Of a stretch of 64,000 nt of DNA, positions 53,402-60,766 are shown in pieces. The notes below the pieces were generated by a model. The model had not been told where the DNA came from. It saw only the letters and a list, made by a program, of their open reading frames with translations, and made no database searches. The stretch lies in assembly GCA_015490195.1 (NCBI GenBank), contig WFYG01000012.1:1-64000 (forward strand). Direction: 5' to 3'. The translations under genes were made by a program, and so were the position numbers. How positions within the stretch are numbered: the stretch's first letter is position 1; every line of letters starts with the position of its first letter. The stretch is from Thermovibrio sp. Lineage in GTDB: Bacteria > Aquificota > Aquificia > Desulfurobacteriales > Desulfurobacteriaceae.

Positions 53402-54087
53402 TGGTTCTGACCAACCTTAGAACTTACTTTGGTGGTTTTACAAAAGGGAAACTTCTCAAGCGGATCAATCGGTTTGTCGTTCTGGTTGAAGTTAACGGAG
53501 AGAAGAGGGGAGTACATCTGAGCGATACCGGAAGGCTTGGGGAGCTCCTTAAGGAGGGAGCTCCCGTCCTTCTCGCTCCCAATCCTAAGGGGAAGCTGGA
53601 CTACAAGTTCGTGGCCGTTAAAAGCGATCGAGAGTGGGTTCTTCTGAACACCTCTGTTCACTCATTAATTGCAAGAAGGATTATAGAAGAAGGCCTCCTT
53701 GGTTTTAAACCGAAAGAGTTAAAGCCTGAGGTCCGCTTTGGCAAAAGTCGGATAGATTTCCTTGTAGATGGGGAACTACTTTTAGAAGTGAAAGGATGCA
53801 ATCTGGTAAAAGAGAAAAACTGCCTCTTTCCTGACGCTCCTACGCAACGGGGTAAACGCCACCTTGAGGAGCTAATCAGAGCGACTAAAGAGGGTTATAA
53901 GGCTGCACTGCTCTTTCTCGCTTTCAGAGATTGTAGCTGCTTCCTTCCAAACAGAGTGAGCGATCCGGAGTTTACAGAGACTTTTTACAGAGCTTTGGAA
54001 GAGAAAGTTAAAGTCTTCATCTTTAAACTAAAGTTTAAAACCTCTGGAGAGGTACTCTTTAATGAAAGTTTAAAACTGTGCCCTTGA
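53401..54087 (+). CDS. sfsA: SfsA-family protein
   Basis: 228 aa. Matches SfsA: GKLLKRINRFVVLVEVNGEKRGVHLSDTGRLGELL, VLLAPNPKGKLDYKFVAVKS, EVRFGKSRIDFLVDGELLLEVKGCNLV, FPDAPTQRGKRHLEEL. SfsA binds DNA in E. coli, and the family carries a PD-(D/E)XK nuclease-like fold. Two copies of the repeated palindrome GGAGCTCC lie 16 bases apart in its coding sequence. Confidence 0.9.
   Translation: MVLTNLRTYFGGFTKGKLLKRINRFVVLVEVNGEKRGVHLSDTGRLGELLKEGAPVLLAPNPKGKLDYKFVAVKSDREWVLLNTSVHSLIARRIIEEGLLGFKPKELKPEVRFGKSRIDFLVDGELLLEVKGCNLVKEKNCLFPDAPTQRGKRHLEELIRATKEGYKAALLFLAFRDCSCFLPNRVSDPEFTETFYRALEEKVKVFIFKLKFKTSGEVLFNESLKLCP
53541..53564. repeat. pair of the highly iterated palindrome GGAGCTCC
   Basis: Copies at 53541-53548 (GAG CTC codons, Glu-Leu) and 53557-53564 (GGA GCT CC, Gly-Ala-Pro). 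This is the densest site of an octamer that occurs at least 43 times in the window; all positions are listed in the findings. Confidence 0.85.
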
Positions 54088-54154
54088 CTTTTTGAAAAAA
54101 GGATATATTATTCACCATCCAGATGCTCCATCTCTCCCTCCTCACATTTAGGCT

Positions 54155-54180
54155 GCCCCCAATCGGTTGGGGGCTCTCTT
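54155..54180. terminator. bidirectional intrinsic terminator between sfsA and the NifX-like gene
   Basis: Perfect 8-bp stem GCCCCCAA/TTGGGGGC with loop TCGG (54155-54174) and T-rich flank. It lies between two convergent genes and can serve both. Confidence 0.9.
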
Positions 54181-54539
54181 TACTCTTCGTTTGGCTCTGT
54201 TAAGACTTCTAGCTTCCCTTCCTTAAAAAGTTCCACAGCTTCGTTAAGGAACTTTACCTCAGCTGGAATTAGGTAAACGGTCATTCCAAAGCCTGTTACC
54301 TTATTAAAAGCTCCTGGTCCCATCTCCTTAACGAGAACAGCTTTGACACCTTCCTTTTTTAACATTTCAGCTATAAACTTTCCTCTACCCCTTTCAAGGT
54401 GCAGTGCGGGGTTCTTGAGAACTTTAACTTCTCCGGTTTCAGTATCTACAATTGCAAACAGGTTAGATTTTCCAAAGTGTAGATTTACCAGCTTTTTCCC
54501 ATCAAATTCTTTTTCAAGAATAGGTACAGCTACTTTCAT
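54180..54539 (-). CDS. NifX/NafY-like dinitrogenase iron-molybdenum cofactor domain protein
   Basis: About 119 aa. MKVAVPILEKEFDGKKLVNLHFGKSNLFAIVD is the DiNase_FeMo-co domain start; the rest (VKVLKNPALHLERGRGKFIAEMLKKEGVKAVLVKEMGPGAF) fits the cofactor-carrier fold, seen in many proteins unrelated to nitrogen fixation. Start ATG at 54539 with AGGAG; GTG just before it is alternative. It is divergent from the CODH-like gene and shares its upstream region. Confidence 0.85.
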   Translation of the reverse strand: MKVAVPILEKEFDGKKLVNLHFGKSNLFAIVDTETGEVKVLKNPALHLERGRGKFIAEMLKKEGVKAVLVKEMGPGAFNKVTGFGMTVYLIPAEVKFLNEAVELFKEGKLEVLTEPNEE

Positions 54540-54610
54540 CACGTTCTCCTGCAATTAATTATTTAATTATGTAACTCCGATTGATGTAATATTTAAATAT
54601 TGAGCTGATA

Positions 54611-54652
54611 TTGACCTATGTCAAGGAAGCGAAAAGGAGATTCAGCTATTCT
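54611..54652 (+). promoter_or_regulatory. Crp/Fnr-type activator site and -10 box upstream of the CODH-like gene
   Basis: TTGACCTATGTCAA (54611-54624) is a perfect TTGAC-N4-GTCAA palindrome, the site type of DNR/NNR/HcpR regulators. Its centre at 54617.5 is 41.5 bp before a start predicted near 54659 from the -10 box TATTCT (54647-54652). That is the class II activator layout. A 14-bp palindrome, AATATTTAAATATT, lies just upstream at 54588-54601. Confidence 0.72.
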
Positions 54653-54686
54653 TTAAAACAGAACTACAGAAGAAAAGGAGGAAAAA

Positions 54687-56651
54687 ATGTTTGGATTCTT
54701 TAAAAAGGGAAATGGAGGAGATAAGAAGCAAAAGGAACCTAACTTCTGTGTAGAATCAGATCTCTCCACAGGTGTAGGTCTTAAAATGCCTTCCATCCAC
54801 GAAAGTGTCAACTTCATGTATCAGAAAGTAAAGGAGGCAGGGCTCTCTAACGTTGCGGACCGTTTTGAGGCAATGGAGAAGGTTCGCTGTAAGTTCTGCA
54901 AAGAGGGAGTCTCCTGTCAGCTCTGTTCAATGGGACCGTGTCGTATAACCCCTCAGACCCCAAGAGGAGTTTGCGGTATAGATGCCCATGGAATTGTTAT
55001 GAGAAACCTCCTCATTAAGGCCAACATGGGGCTTGCTGCCTACACCTACCACTGTAGGGAGGCAGCCCTCACTTTACTTGAAACTGCCAGGGGTAACACA
55101 GTTTACGAGATTAAGGATCCGTCAAAGATAGACGCTTTAGCTCAAATTCTCGGCGTTGATACGTCGCTTTCTCTTGACGCAAAGGCGGAAAAAGTGGCTC
55201 AGAGAGTTCTTGAGACCCTCTCTGAGAATAAACCTTCTACTTTTGTAGAGGCTCTGGCGCCGGAAAGTAGAAAAGAGTTGTTTAAAAAACTGGGTATAAC
55301 GCCGAAAGGGCCAATGAACGAACTGGTTGACTCTGTTACAAGATCAATGACAAACATAGACGGAGATTACATTACACTTGCCCTAGCTGCTCTAAGGAAC
55401 GGAGTAGCCTCTGCTTTTGGAAGTCTTGTTCCACTTGAGATGATTCAGGACGCTCTCTACGGAACCCCTTCTCCGCATGAGTGTACGGTTGACTTTGGAG
55501 TTTTAGATCCGGACTACGTGAACATCCTTCCCAACGGACACGAGCCCTTTGTAGGTATGGCCCTTATCAAGCTTGCAAAGGACGAGAAGTTCCAGCAGAT
55601 GGCAAAGGAAGCTGGAGCCAAAGGTATAAGGATAGTAGGGTCTATTGAGACCGGCCAGGAGATTATGGCAAGGGTTGAGTGTGATGATGTTTTTGCCGGT
55701 TTAACTTCAAACTGGATCTCTATAGAGTACTTCCTCTCAACAGGTGCTGTTGACGCCTTTGTAATGGATATGAACTGCTCCCTTGCCAATCTGAAAGAGT
55801 ACGCAGATAAGTACACCTTCAAGCTTATTGCTGTTTCTAACATTATTGGCGTTCCAGGTTCAATCAGGCTTGAATATGAACCTGGAAACGAAGCAAGAGT
55901 TGCCGAAGAGATAATCAAGCTGGCCATTGAAAACTTCAAGGAGAGGAGGAGCAAACAGAAGGCTGATGTTTCCAAGTTCAAGCAGAAAGCACTCGTTGGA
56001 TTCTCTGCTGAGGCGATAGTTAATGCGCTTGGTGGAAGCCTTGACCCGCTTCTTGAAGTTATTAAGAGTGGAGACATTAAAGGTATTGCAGCTCTTGTTA
56101 ACTGCACTTCCTTGGGAAACGGTCCTCAAGATAGCATGACGGTTAACCTCGCCAAGGAGCTCATTAAGAGGGACATCTTGGTTATAGGTGCCGGCTGCGG
56201 TAATGCAGGCATGCAAAAGGCAGGGCTTGAAACTGTTGAAGCTGCAGAGAAGTACGCGGGACCAAAACTTGCAGGTGTCTGTAAAGCTTTAGGAATTCCC
56301 CCTGTTCTCTCCTTCGGGACATGTACAGATACAGGTCGTATCATAATGACTGCCGTTGCTATTGCTAACGCTCTTGGAGTTGATCCTTCTCAGCTCCCTG
56401 CAGTTGTTACAGCTCCTGAATACATGGAGCAGAAGGCGGTTATAGATGGCTTCTCTGCTGTTGCTATGGGATTCTATACACACGTTTCTCCCGTTCCTCC
56501 AGTTACAGGGTCAGATAAGGTTGTTAAGCTTCTGACAGAAGAAGTTGAAGCCCTTACAGGGGGTAAGATAGCCGTAGGGAATGACCCTGTTGAAGCTGCC
56601 AAGGCCATGGAGGAGCACATAATGAAGAAGAGAGACCTCCTTGGTATATAG
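54687..56651 (+). CDS. CODH-family protein with hybrid-cluster-like active site (CooS-V-like)
   Basis: 654 aa, length of an anaerobic Ni-CODH. B-cluster cysteines C77, C80, C85 and C96 are present; a CX2C (C68, C71) replaces the usual CX7C for the D-cluster, as known for Desulfovibrio vulgaris CODH. By alignment to CODH-II of Carboxydothermus, C-cluster ligands H285, C364, C473, C504 and C546 and the catalytic K583 are kept, but Cys295 is Glu321 (GSIETG versus GICCTG). Of the four proton-relay histidines only H122 remains. Glu in that position is a ligand in hybrid-cluster protein Hcp. No Ni-insertion or acetyl-CoA-synthase genes lie near. Likely a hydroxylamine-reductase-like enzyme; CO chemistry is doubtful. 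Confidence 0.85.
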   Translation: MFGFFKKGNGGDKKQKEPNFCVESDLSTGVGLKMPSIHESVNFMYQKVKEAGLSNVADRFEAMEKVRCKFCKEGVSCQLCSMGPCRITPQTPRGVCGIDAHGIVMRNLLIKANMGLAAYTYHCREAALTLLETARGNTVYEIKDPSKIDALAQILGVDTSLSLDAKAEKVAQRVLETLSENKPSTFVEALAPESRKELFKKLGITPKGPMNELVDSVTRSMTNIDGDYITLALAALRNGVASAFGSLVPLEMIQDALYGTPSPHECTVDFGVLDPDYVNILPNGHEPFVGMALIKLAKDEKFQQMAKEAGAKGIRIVGSIETGQEIMARVECDDVFAGLTSNWISIEYFLSTGAVDAFVMDMNCSLANLKEYADKYTFKLIAVSNIIGVPGSIRLEYEPGNEARVAEEIIKLAIENFKERRSKQKADVSKFKQKALVGFSAEAIVNALGGSLDPLLEVIKSGDIKGIAALVNCTSLGNGPQDSMTVNLAKELIKRDILVIGAGCGNAGMQKAGLETVEAAEKYAGPKLAGVCKALGIPPVLSFGTCTDTGRIIMTAVAIANALGVDPSQLPAVVTAPEYMEQKAVIDGFSAVAMGFYTHVSPVPPVTGSDKVVKLLTEEVEALTGGKIAVGNDPVEAAKAMEEHIMKKRDLLGI

Positions 56652-56683
56652 TATCTTCATCTCCTCCCTCCCAGTGAGTGTTA

Positions 56684-56715
56684 CCTTCCCCTTTTGGGGA
56701 GGGCTCTTTATTTTT
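56684..56715 (+). terminator. intrinsic terminator after the CODH-like gene
   Basis: Stem CCTTCCCC/GGGGAGGG (one T-G wobble) with loop TTTT, followed by CTCTTTATTTTT. The ygbA gene begins 18 bases beyond, so partial read-through would express it. Confidence 0.88.
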
Positions 56716-56732
56716 AAGATGAGAGGTGTTCT

Positions 56733-57068
56733 TTGGGAGCTATAGAAAGGGAAAAAGAGACAATAAAGAGAATGGTTGAGCTTTACTGTTGGAGGAGACA
56801 CGGGAGCAGAAGAGGAGAGCTTTGCCCCGAATGTAAAAAGCTTCTTGACTACGCTTTTAGCCGTTTAGACCTCTGTCCATTTGGGGAGAATAAACCAACC
56901 TGTAAGAAGTGCCCCATTCACTGCTACAGGCCGGACATGAGGAAGAGAGTAAGGAGTGTTATGCGTTATAGTGGACCGAGGCTCCTGATATACGATCCGT
57001 TAGGCTGGTTCTTCCACGAGATTAAGGAGAGGTTTCAATCTAAAAGGCAGCGTCCTTTAAGGCGTTAG
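56733..57068 (+). CDS. ygbA: nitrous-oxide-stimulated-promoter family protein (YgbA)
   Basis: 111 aa. Cysteine-rich: ELCPECKKLLDYAFSRLDLCPFGENKPTCKKCPIHCY, then RPDMRKRVRSVMRYSGPRLLIYDP, the YgbA_NO pattern (PF11756). In enterobacteria ygbA is repressed by the NO sensor NsrR and supports growth after nitrosative stress; the molecular role is unclear. Here it sits between the CODH-like gene and a DNR-like regulator, overlapping the latter's 3' end by 29 bases. TTG start after GAGAGGTG. Confidence 0.85.
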   Translation: MGAIEREKETIKRMVELYCWRRHGSRRGELCPECKKLLDYAFSRLDLCPFGENKPTCKKCPIHCYRPDMRKRVRSVMRYSGPRLLIYDPLGWFFHEIKERFQSKRQRPLRR

Positions 57069-57687
57069 TGTTCTTGATTCTTACGCTGTTTCTCGTTTTC
57101 TCAATTATTCCGAGCTCTTTTAGTTTTCCTATCATTCTTGAAACGGTCTCTTTCGTCAGTCCAAGCTCCATTGAGGCGATGCTGGTGCTGAACGGTATCT
57201 CCTCTTTTCCTGTTTCCTCATACTTTCGCAGTATGTAGTTTGCAACCTTTGACAGAGCGTTCTTTAGGGAGAGGTTCTCTATGACGTTTGTCAGATGTAG
57301 AAGCCTTTGAGCCATTACGGAGAGAAGGTTCATTCCAATTTCCGGGTCTTCTTTGAGGAGTTCCATAAACCTCTGTCTTGGAATGGTGAGTATTTCCGAC
57401 TCTTCCAGAGCCTCTGCCCAGGCAGGAAAGTTCTTTCCTGTAAAGCTTGCAGCTTCACCAAACAGGGCGGGAACGTCAAATATTTTGATTATCTGCTCTT
57501 TTCCTCTTGCTGTTTTAAATATCTTAATTTTGCCCGATTTTAGAATAAAGAAGTGTTCCGCTTTATCTCCGGGGTTGAATATCACCTCTCCCTTCTGGTA
57601 TACCTTCAGGTAACCTATTCTGCTTACCTTTTCTATCTGTTCTTCCGAAAGTCCGCTAAAGAGGGGAACTTCTTTCAGGAAATTCAT
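57040..57687 (-). CDS. Crp/Fnr-family transcriptional regulator, DNR-like
   Basis: 215 aa. cNMP-binding-type beta roll (LKVYQKGEVIFNPGDKAEHFFILKSGKIKIFKTARGKEQIIKIFDVPALFGEAASFTGK), dimerisation helix, and a winged HTH with LGLTKETVSRMIGKLKELGII. The ETVSR recognition-helix motif equals the ExxSR of FNR, which reads TTGA half-sites. No cysteine occurs in the protein, so it is not an oxygen-sensing Fe-S FNR; DNR-type NO sensing, or CO, is possible. Its natural target is the TTGAC-N4-GTCAA site 2.4 kb away. Downstream of ispD by 11 bases. Confidence 0.85.
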   Translation of the reverse strand: MNFLKEVPLFSGLSEEQIEKVSRIGYLKVYQKGEVIFNPGDKAEHFFILKSGKIKIFKTARGKEQIIKIFDVPALFGEAASFTGKNFPAWAEALEESEILTIPRQRFMELLKEDPEIGMNLLSVMAQRLLHLTNVIENLSLKNALSKVANYILRKYEETGKEEIPFSTSIASMELGLTKETVSRMIGKLKELGIIEKTRNSVRIKNTNALKDAAF

Positions 57688-57698
57688 GCCTTTCCCCC

Positions 57699-58406
57699 TT
57701 ACGGGCCTTTCGTATAGAGCTCTCTAAGGAAAACTTCGGCGATTTTGGCGTCTTCCGGGGTTGTTAATTTTATATTTCGGTAGCTTCCTGCTATTGCAAC
57801 AACTGTGTAACCGTACCTTTCAAGTAGAGCTGAGTCGTCTGTTACTACTACATCTTCTTCTTTAGCCCTTTTGTGACACTCAAAAAGAACCTCAAACTTA
57901 AAAAGCTGGGGAGTTTGAACCAGTAACAGTTTATCTCTGTTTAGCGTCTTTTCAACGAGGAAGTCTCCCGGTTCAAGGGGAGCTCCCACCTCCTTTACGG
58001 TCTCTTTTGGTTTCACCCCGGGTATAACGCCTTCCGTTTCGTAATCTGACATTGCAATCGTCAGGTCTGTTATAAGTGAAAGATCAATAATAGGTCTTAC
58101 TCCGTCGTGAACTAACACCTCTTCAGGCTTGAGTTCTGAAGCCTTTTTAAGACCTCTAAAGACAGAAGATTGTCTCTCGTCTCCTCCTTCTACAACAGCG
58201 GCAATCTTTGGAAACTTCTGCTTCAACTCCTCTCCCAGGTTAAGGTTCTCTTTTGGCAGAACCAGTACAATTGTGTCTATCAGCTCGCTTTTACTGAGTA
58301 CCTCAAGGGGGAACTCAATAACCGGTTTACCGAGTATTCTGTAGAACTGCTTCTTACCTCCGAACCGTCTACCGACTCCGGCAGCTGGAACAACGGCAAC
58401 TCTCAC
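57699..58406 (-). CDS. ispD: 2-C-methyl-D-erythritol 4-phosphate cytidylyltransferase
   Basis: 235 aa. VVPAAGVGRRFGGKKQFYRILGKPVIEFPLEVL (CTP site), EGGDERQSSVFRGLKKA, VHDGVRPIIDLSLITDL, KETVKEV, and QTPQLFKFEVL, all typical of IspD. Third step of the MEP isoprenoid route. Overlaps the PIN-TRAM gene by 4 bases. Confidence 0.94.
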   Translation of the reverse strand: MRVAVVPAAGVGRRFGGKKQFYRILGKPVIEFPLEVLSKSELIDTIVLVLPKENLNLGEELKQKFPKIAAVVEGGDERQSSVFRGLKKASELKPEEVLVHDGVRPIIDLSLITDLTIAMSDYETEGVIPGVKPKETVKEVGAPLEPGDFLVEKTLNRDKLLLVQTPQLFKFEVLFECHKRAKEEDVVVTDDSALLERYGYTVVAIAGSYRNIKLTTPEDAKIAEVFLRELYTKGP

Positions 58407-59383
58407 TTCACCACCTCTTTCAGCCTACCAAAAATGATTTTCCCTGCAGACGTCTGAAGGATGTTGTTAACCAGAACCTTTACCTTGTGACCTATCAGGT
58501 GTTTAGCGTTGTCTACAACAACCATTGTACCGTCGTCTAGATAGCCTACTCCCTGGTTCTTTTCCTTACCCTCTTTTACCAGAAAGACAACCAGCTCTTC
58601 ACCTACTGCCACTACCGGTTTAAGAGCGTTTGCAAGGTCGTTTATATTGAGTATCTCAACGCCTTTGATAGTTGCAACTCTGTTCAGGTTGTAATCTGTA
58701 GTTATCAGTTTTGCTCCCAGCCTCTTTGAGAGCTCCACAAGCTTAGCGTCAACGTCTCTTATCCAGGGAAAGTCTCTTTCATATATTTCAACCGGAGGTT
58801 TTTCAAGGGTTTTCAGCTTGGAAACTATCTCAAGACCTTTCTTTCCCTTTGTCCTTACCGTTGGGTCTGTTGAGTCTGCAAGGAGTTGGAGCTCCTCTAA
58901 AACAAAACGGGGAATAATTATCTTCCCCTCAATAAACCCTATCTTTGCTATTTCGTAGATCCTTCCGTCTATCAGTGCACTTGTGTCAACAACTTTTGGG
59001 GTGCAGTAGAGGGGGGATTCTTCCTTTATGAGTTGGCTTAAAGGCCTGTTTGCTCCAAGTTCAACAGCTAAGAATGCAAACAGGTATGGAAGCGTCAGGA
59101 AGAGAATGTCCTGAAGGTAGGTAAATGAGGAGAATATCGGATAGAGTGATAGGGTGATACCCTTTGCAAGATAGAGGCCTAAGTAGAACCCTGCAAAGAA
59201 CAGGAGAATAACCTTTACAGAAAGCTTTCTCTTCAAAACAAACTGGTAGAAGAGGAAAGAAGCGGCTGTTATGAATATTCCCAGTATTAGAGACTGGGTG
59301 AGCGTAAAGCCGTAATTTTTAAAAATTACAATAGTAACGAAGATGAGGAAGAGAAAGAAACCGCCTACAATTTTGGTTATCAC
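58403..59383 (-). CDS. YacL-like membrane protein with PIN and TRAM domains
   Basis: 326 aa. N-terminal hydrophobic helices (about four, 5-115), then a PIN nuclease domain (KVVDTSALIDGRIYEIA, ALIDGRI being the first Asp region; KLVELSKRLGAKLITTDYNLNRVA), and a C-terminal TRAM domain (VFLVKEGKEKNQGVGYLDDGTMVVV). Gene order carD-yacL-ispD is conserved in many bacteria. Likely RNA-binding or ribonuclease at the membrane. Confidence 0.9.
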   Translation of the reverse strand: MITKIVGGFFLFLIFVTIVIFKNYGFTLTQSLILGIFITAASFLFYQFVLKRKLSVKVILLFFAGFYLGLYLAKGITLSLYPIFSSFTYLQDILFLTLPYLFAFLAVELGANRPLSQLIKEESPLYCTPKVVDTSALIDGRIYEIAKIGFIEGKIIIPRFVLEELQLLADSTDPTVRTKGKKGLEIVSKLKTLEKPPVEIYERDFPWIRDVDAKLVELSKRLGAKLITTDYNLNRVATIKGVEILNINDLANALKPVVAVGEELVVFLVKEGKEKNQGVGYLDDGTMVVVDNAKHLIGHKVKVLVNNILQTSAGKIIFGRLKEVVK

Positions 59384-59871
59384 TTCTTTTTAACCTCTTT
59401 CAGTATCTTTCTCATCCTCTGTTTTACTTTTTTAACAGGTTCTCCAAGGGAGAGTGCAATCTCCTCGGCAAGTTTGCTGAAGGCCTCCTCAAACATTCTC
59501 TTTTCAGAGTAGGAGAGTTCCTTATCCTTGGATCTGTAAGATAGGTTTCTTACAACGGTTGCAAGCTCTTTGACGTTTCCCGTTTTGAGTCTGTCAACGT
59601 TGAGCCTGTGGCGAACAGTCCACTTTTCACTTATGTTTTTAGGAACTTCAGACAGGTAGTTGAAGAGTTCTTCAATCTCCTCCTCCGAGAGGACAGGCCT
59701 TATCCCTGACGACTCGGCGCTCTTTTCAGGTACTAAAATTGACATGCTCTTTCCTATGAGGGTGATTCTCAGATAGGCTATTTTTTTTCCCTCTACCTCC
59801 CTCTCCTCTCTTCCTTCAATTACTCCTACCCCGTGAGGGGGAAAGGCTACCTTGTCTCCTATTCTGAACAC
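59380..59871 (-). CDS. carD: CarD-family RNA polymerase-binding regulator
   Basis: 163 aa. The RNAP-interaction domain is at the N-terminus (MFRIGDKVAFPPHGVGVIEGREEREVEGKKIAYLRITLIGKSMSILVPEK), then a helical domain ending SYSEKRMFEEAFSKLAEEIALSL. CarD stabilises open promoter complexes, particularly at rRNA promoters. It heads the carD-yacL-ispD run. Confidence 0.92.
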   Translation of the reverse strand: MFRIGDKVAFPPHGVGVIEGREEREVEGKKIAYLRITLIGKSMSILVPEKSAESSGIRPVLSEEEIEELFNYLSEVPKNISEKWTVRHRLNVDRLKTGNVKELATVVRNLSYRSKDKELSYSEKRMFEEAFSKLAEEIALSLGEPVKKVKQRMRKILKEVKKK

Positions 59872-59881
59872 TTTATCGCTC

Positions 59882-60757
59882 CTAATGTGGTTTCCTTATC
59901 GGCACCTCCCCTTTCTTTGGTTCACCGTAGGGGACCGGAATGTACTGTACAGAGGCCTGACCCGACGGCTGGTAGTAGAGCTCCATCAGGTCGTAAACCT
60001 CCTTTGGAACGTCGGTAGAAACGTTTAGACCTAGGGCTTTAACTACTTCAACCGTCAGCGGGTAGTCGTGGGTCCAGTAACCTGAAGTTAGAAGGTCAGC
60101 TATTTTTCTTGCCTTCTCTTCATCGTGGCCTTTCTGTTTCAAAATTCTCTCTATAGTTTCCTTCATCTGGTGTAGCGCTTTTTCTGCAATGTCTGCAAGT
60201 ATAAGGGTTTCGTCTTTTACATTTGCCTTTCCGCCCTGAAGTTTTTCCCTTACAGCCTTAACTATGGAAGGAGCGGGAAACTGCCCAAGCTGGGGGTCAA
60301 GGGGACCTAAAACGGCGTTAGGATCCATAATTATCTCATCTGCTGCAAGGGCTATCAGCGTTCCCCCCGACATTGCGTAGTGGGGAACGATTACCCTAAC
60401 GGGAGCTTTGTGTTTTGCCAGAGCTGAGGCTATCTGAGTTGCAGCAAGGGCAAGGCCTCCCGGAGTGTGGATTATAAAGTCAATAGGCATGTCCTCTGGC
60501 GTCATTCTTATAGCTCTTAAAACCCTTTCAGAGTCTTCAATAGTTATGAATCTGACGATAGGGAATCCCATAAAGGCCAGGCGCTCCTGCCTGTGGATCA
60601 TTGTGATAACACGGGATTTTCTTTTTTTCTCAATTTCCCTGATGAGCCTGAGTCTTGCCCACTCAAGGTTCTTCTGCTGGAAGAGAGGCCAGAGAGAGAG
60701 GAGAATAATTAGTAGCCAGAACAGGTCAAAGAAGCTGAAGCCAGGTTGTTGGTGCAT
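59882..60757 (-). CDS. ClpP-like serine peptidase, SDH_sah family
   Basis: 291 aa. One N-terminal membrane helix (about 8-26), then a ClpP/SppA fold: DSERVLRAIRMTPEDMPIDFIIHTPGGLALAATQIASALA, PHYAMSGGTLIALAADEIIMDPNAVLGPLDPQLGQFPAPSIV, with the nucleophile Ser in AMSGGT and a later Lys. Similar to the Serine dehydrogenase-proteinase family (PF01972) and to the N-terminal NfeD-type peptidases; probable membrane protein quality control. Confidence 0.88.
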   Translation of the reverse strand: MHQQPGFSFFDLFWLLIILLSLWPLFQQKNLEWARLRLIREIEKKRKSRVITMIHRQERLAFMGFPIVRFITIEDSERVLRAIRMTPEDMPIDFIIHTPGGLALAATQIASALAKHKAPVRVIVPHYAMSGGTLIALAADEIIMDPNAVLGPLDPQLGQFPAPSIVKAVREKLQGGKANVKDETLILADIAEKALHQMKETIERILKQKGHDEEKARKIADLLTSGYWTHDYPLTVEVVKALGLNVSTDVPKEVYDLMELYYQPSGQASVQYIPVPYGEPKKGEVPIRKPH

Positions 60758-60766
60758 GGGGGCTCC

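Noticed and set aside
54180..54539. Evidence for nitrogen fixation from the NifX-like protein
   Set aside because: The domain is widespread in non-fixing bacteria and no nif structural genes are in the window.
54687..56651. Annotation as a working Ni-CODH (cooS) and evidence for a reductive acetyl-CoA pathway
   Set aside because: One C-cluster cysteine is Glu and three proton-relay histidines are missing; no acs, cooC or cooF genes are near. Family membership is clear, function is not.
57040..57687. CooA-type CO sensor
   Set aside because: The CooA heme ligands (N-terminal Pro and the conserved His) are not evident; DNR-like is the safer reading, though the ligand is unknown.
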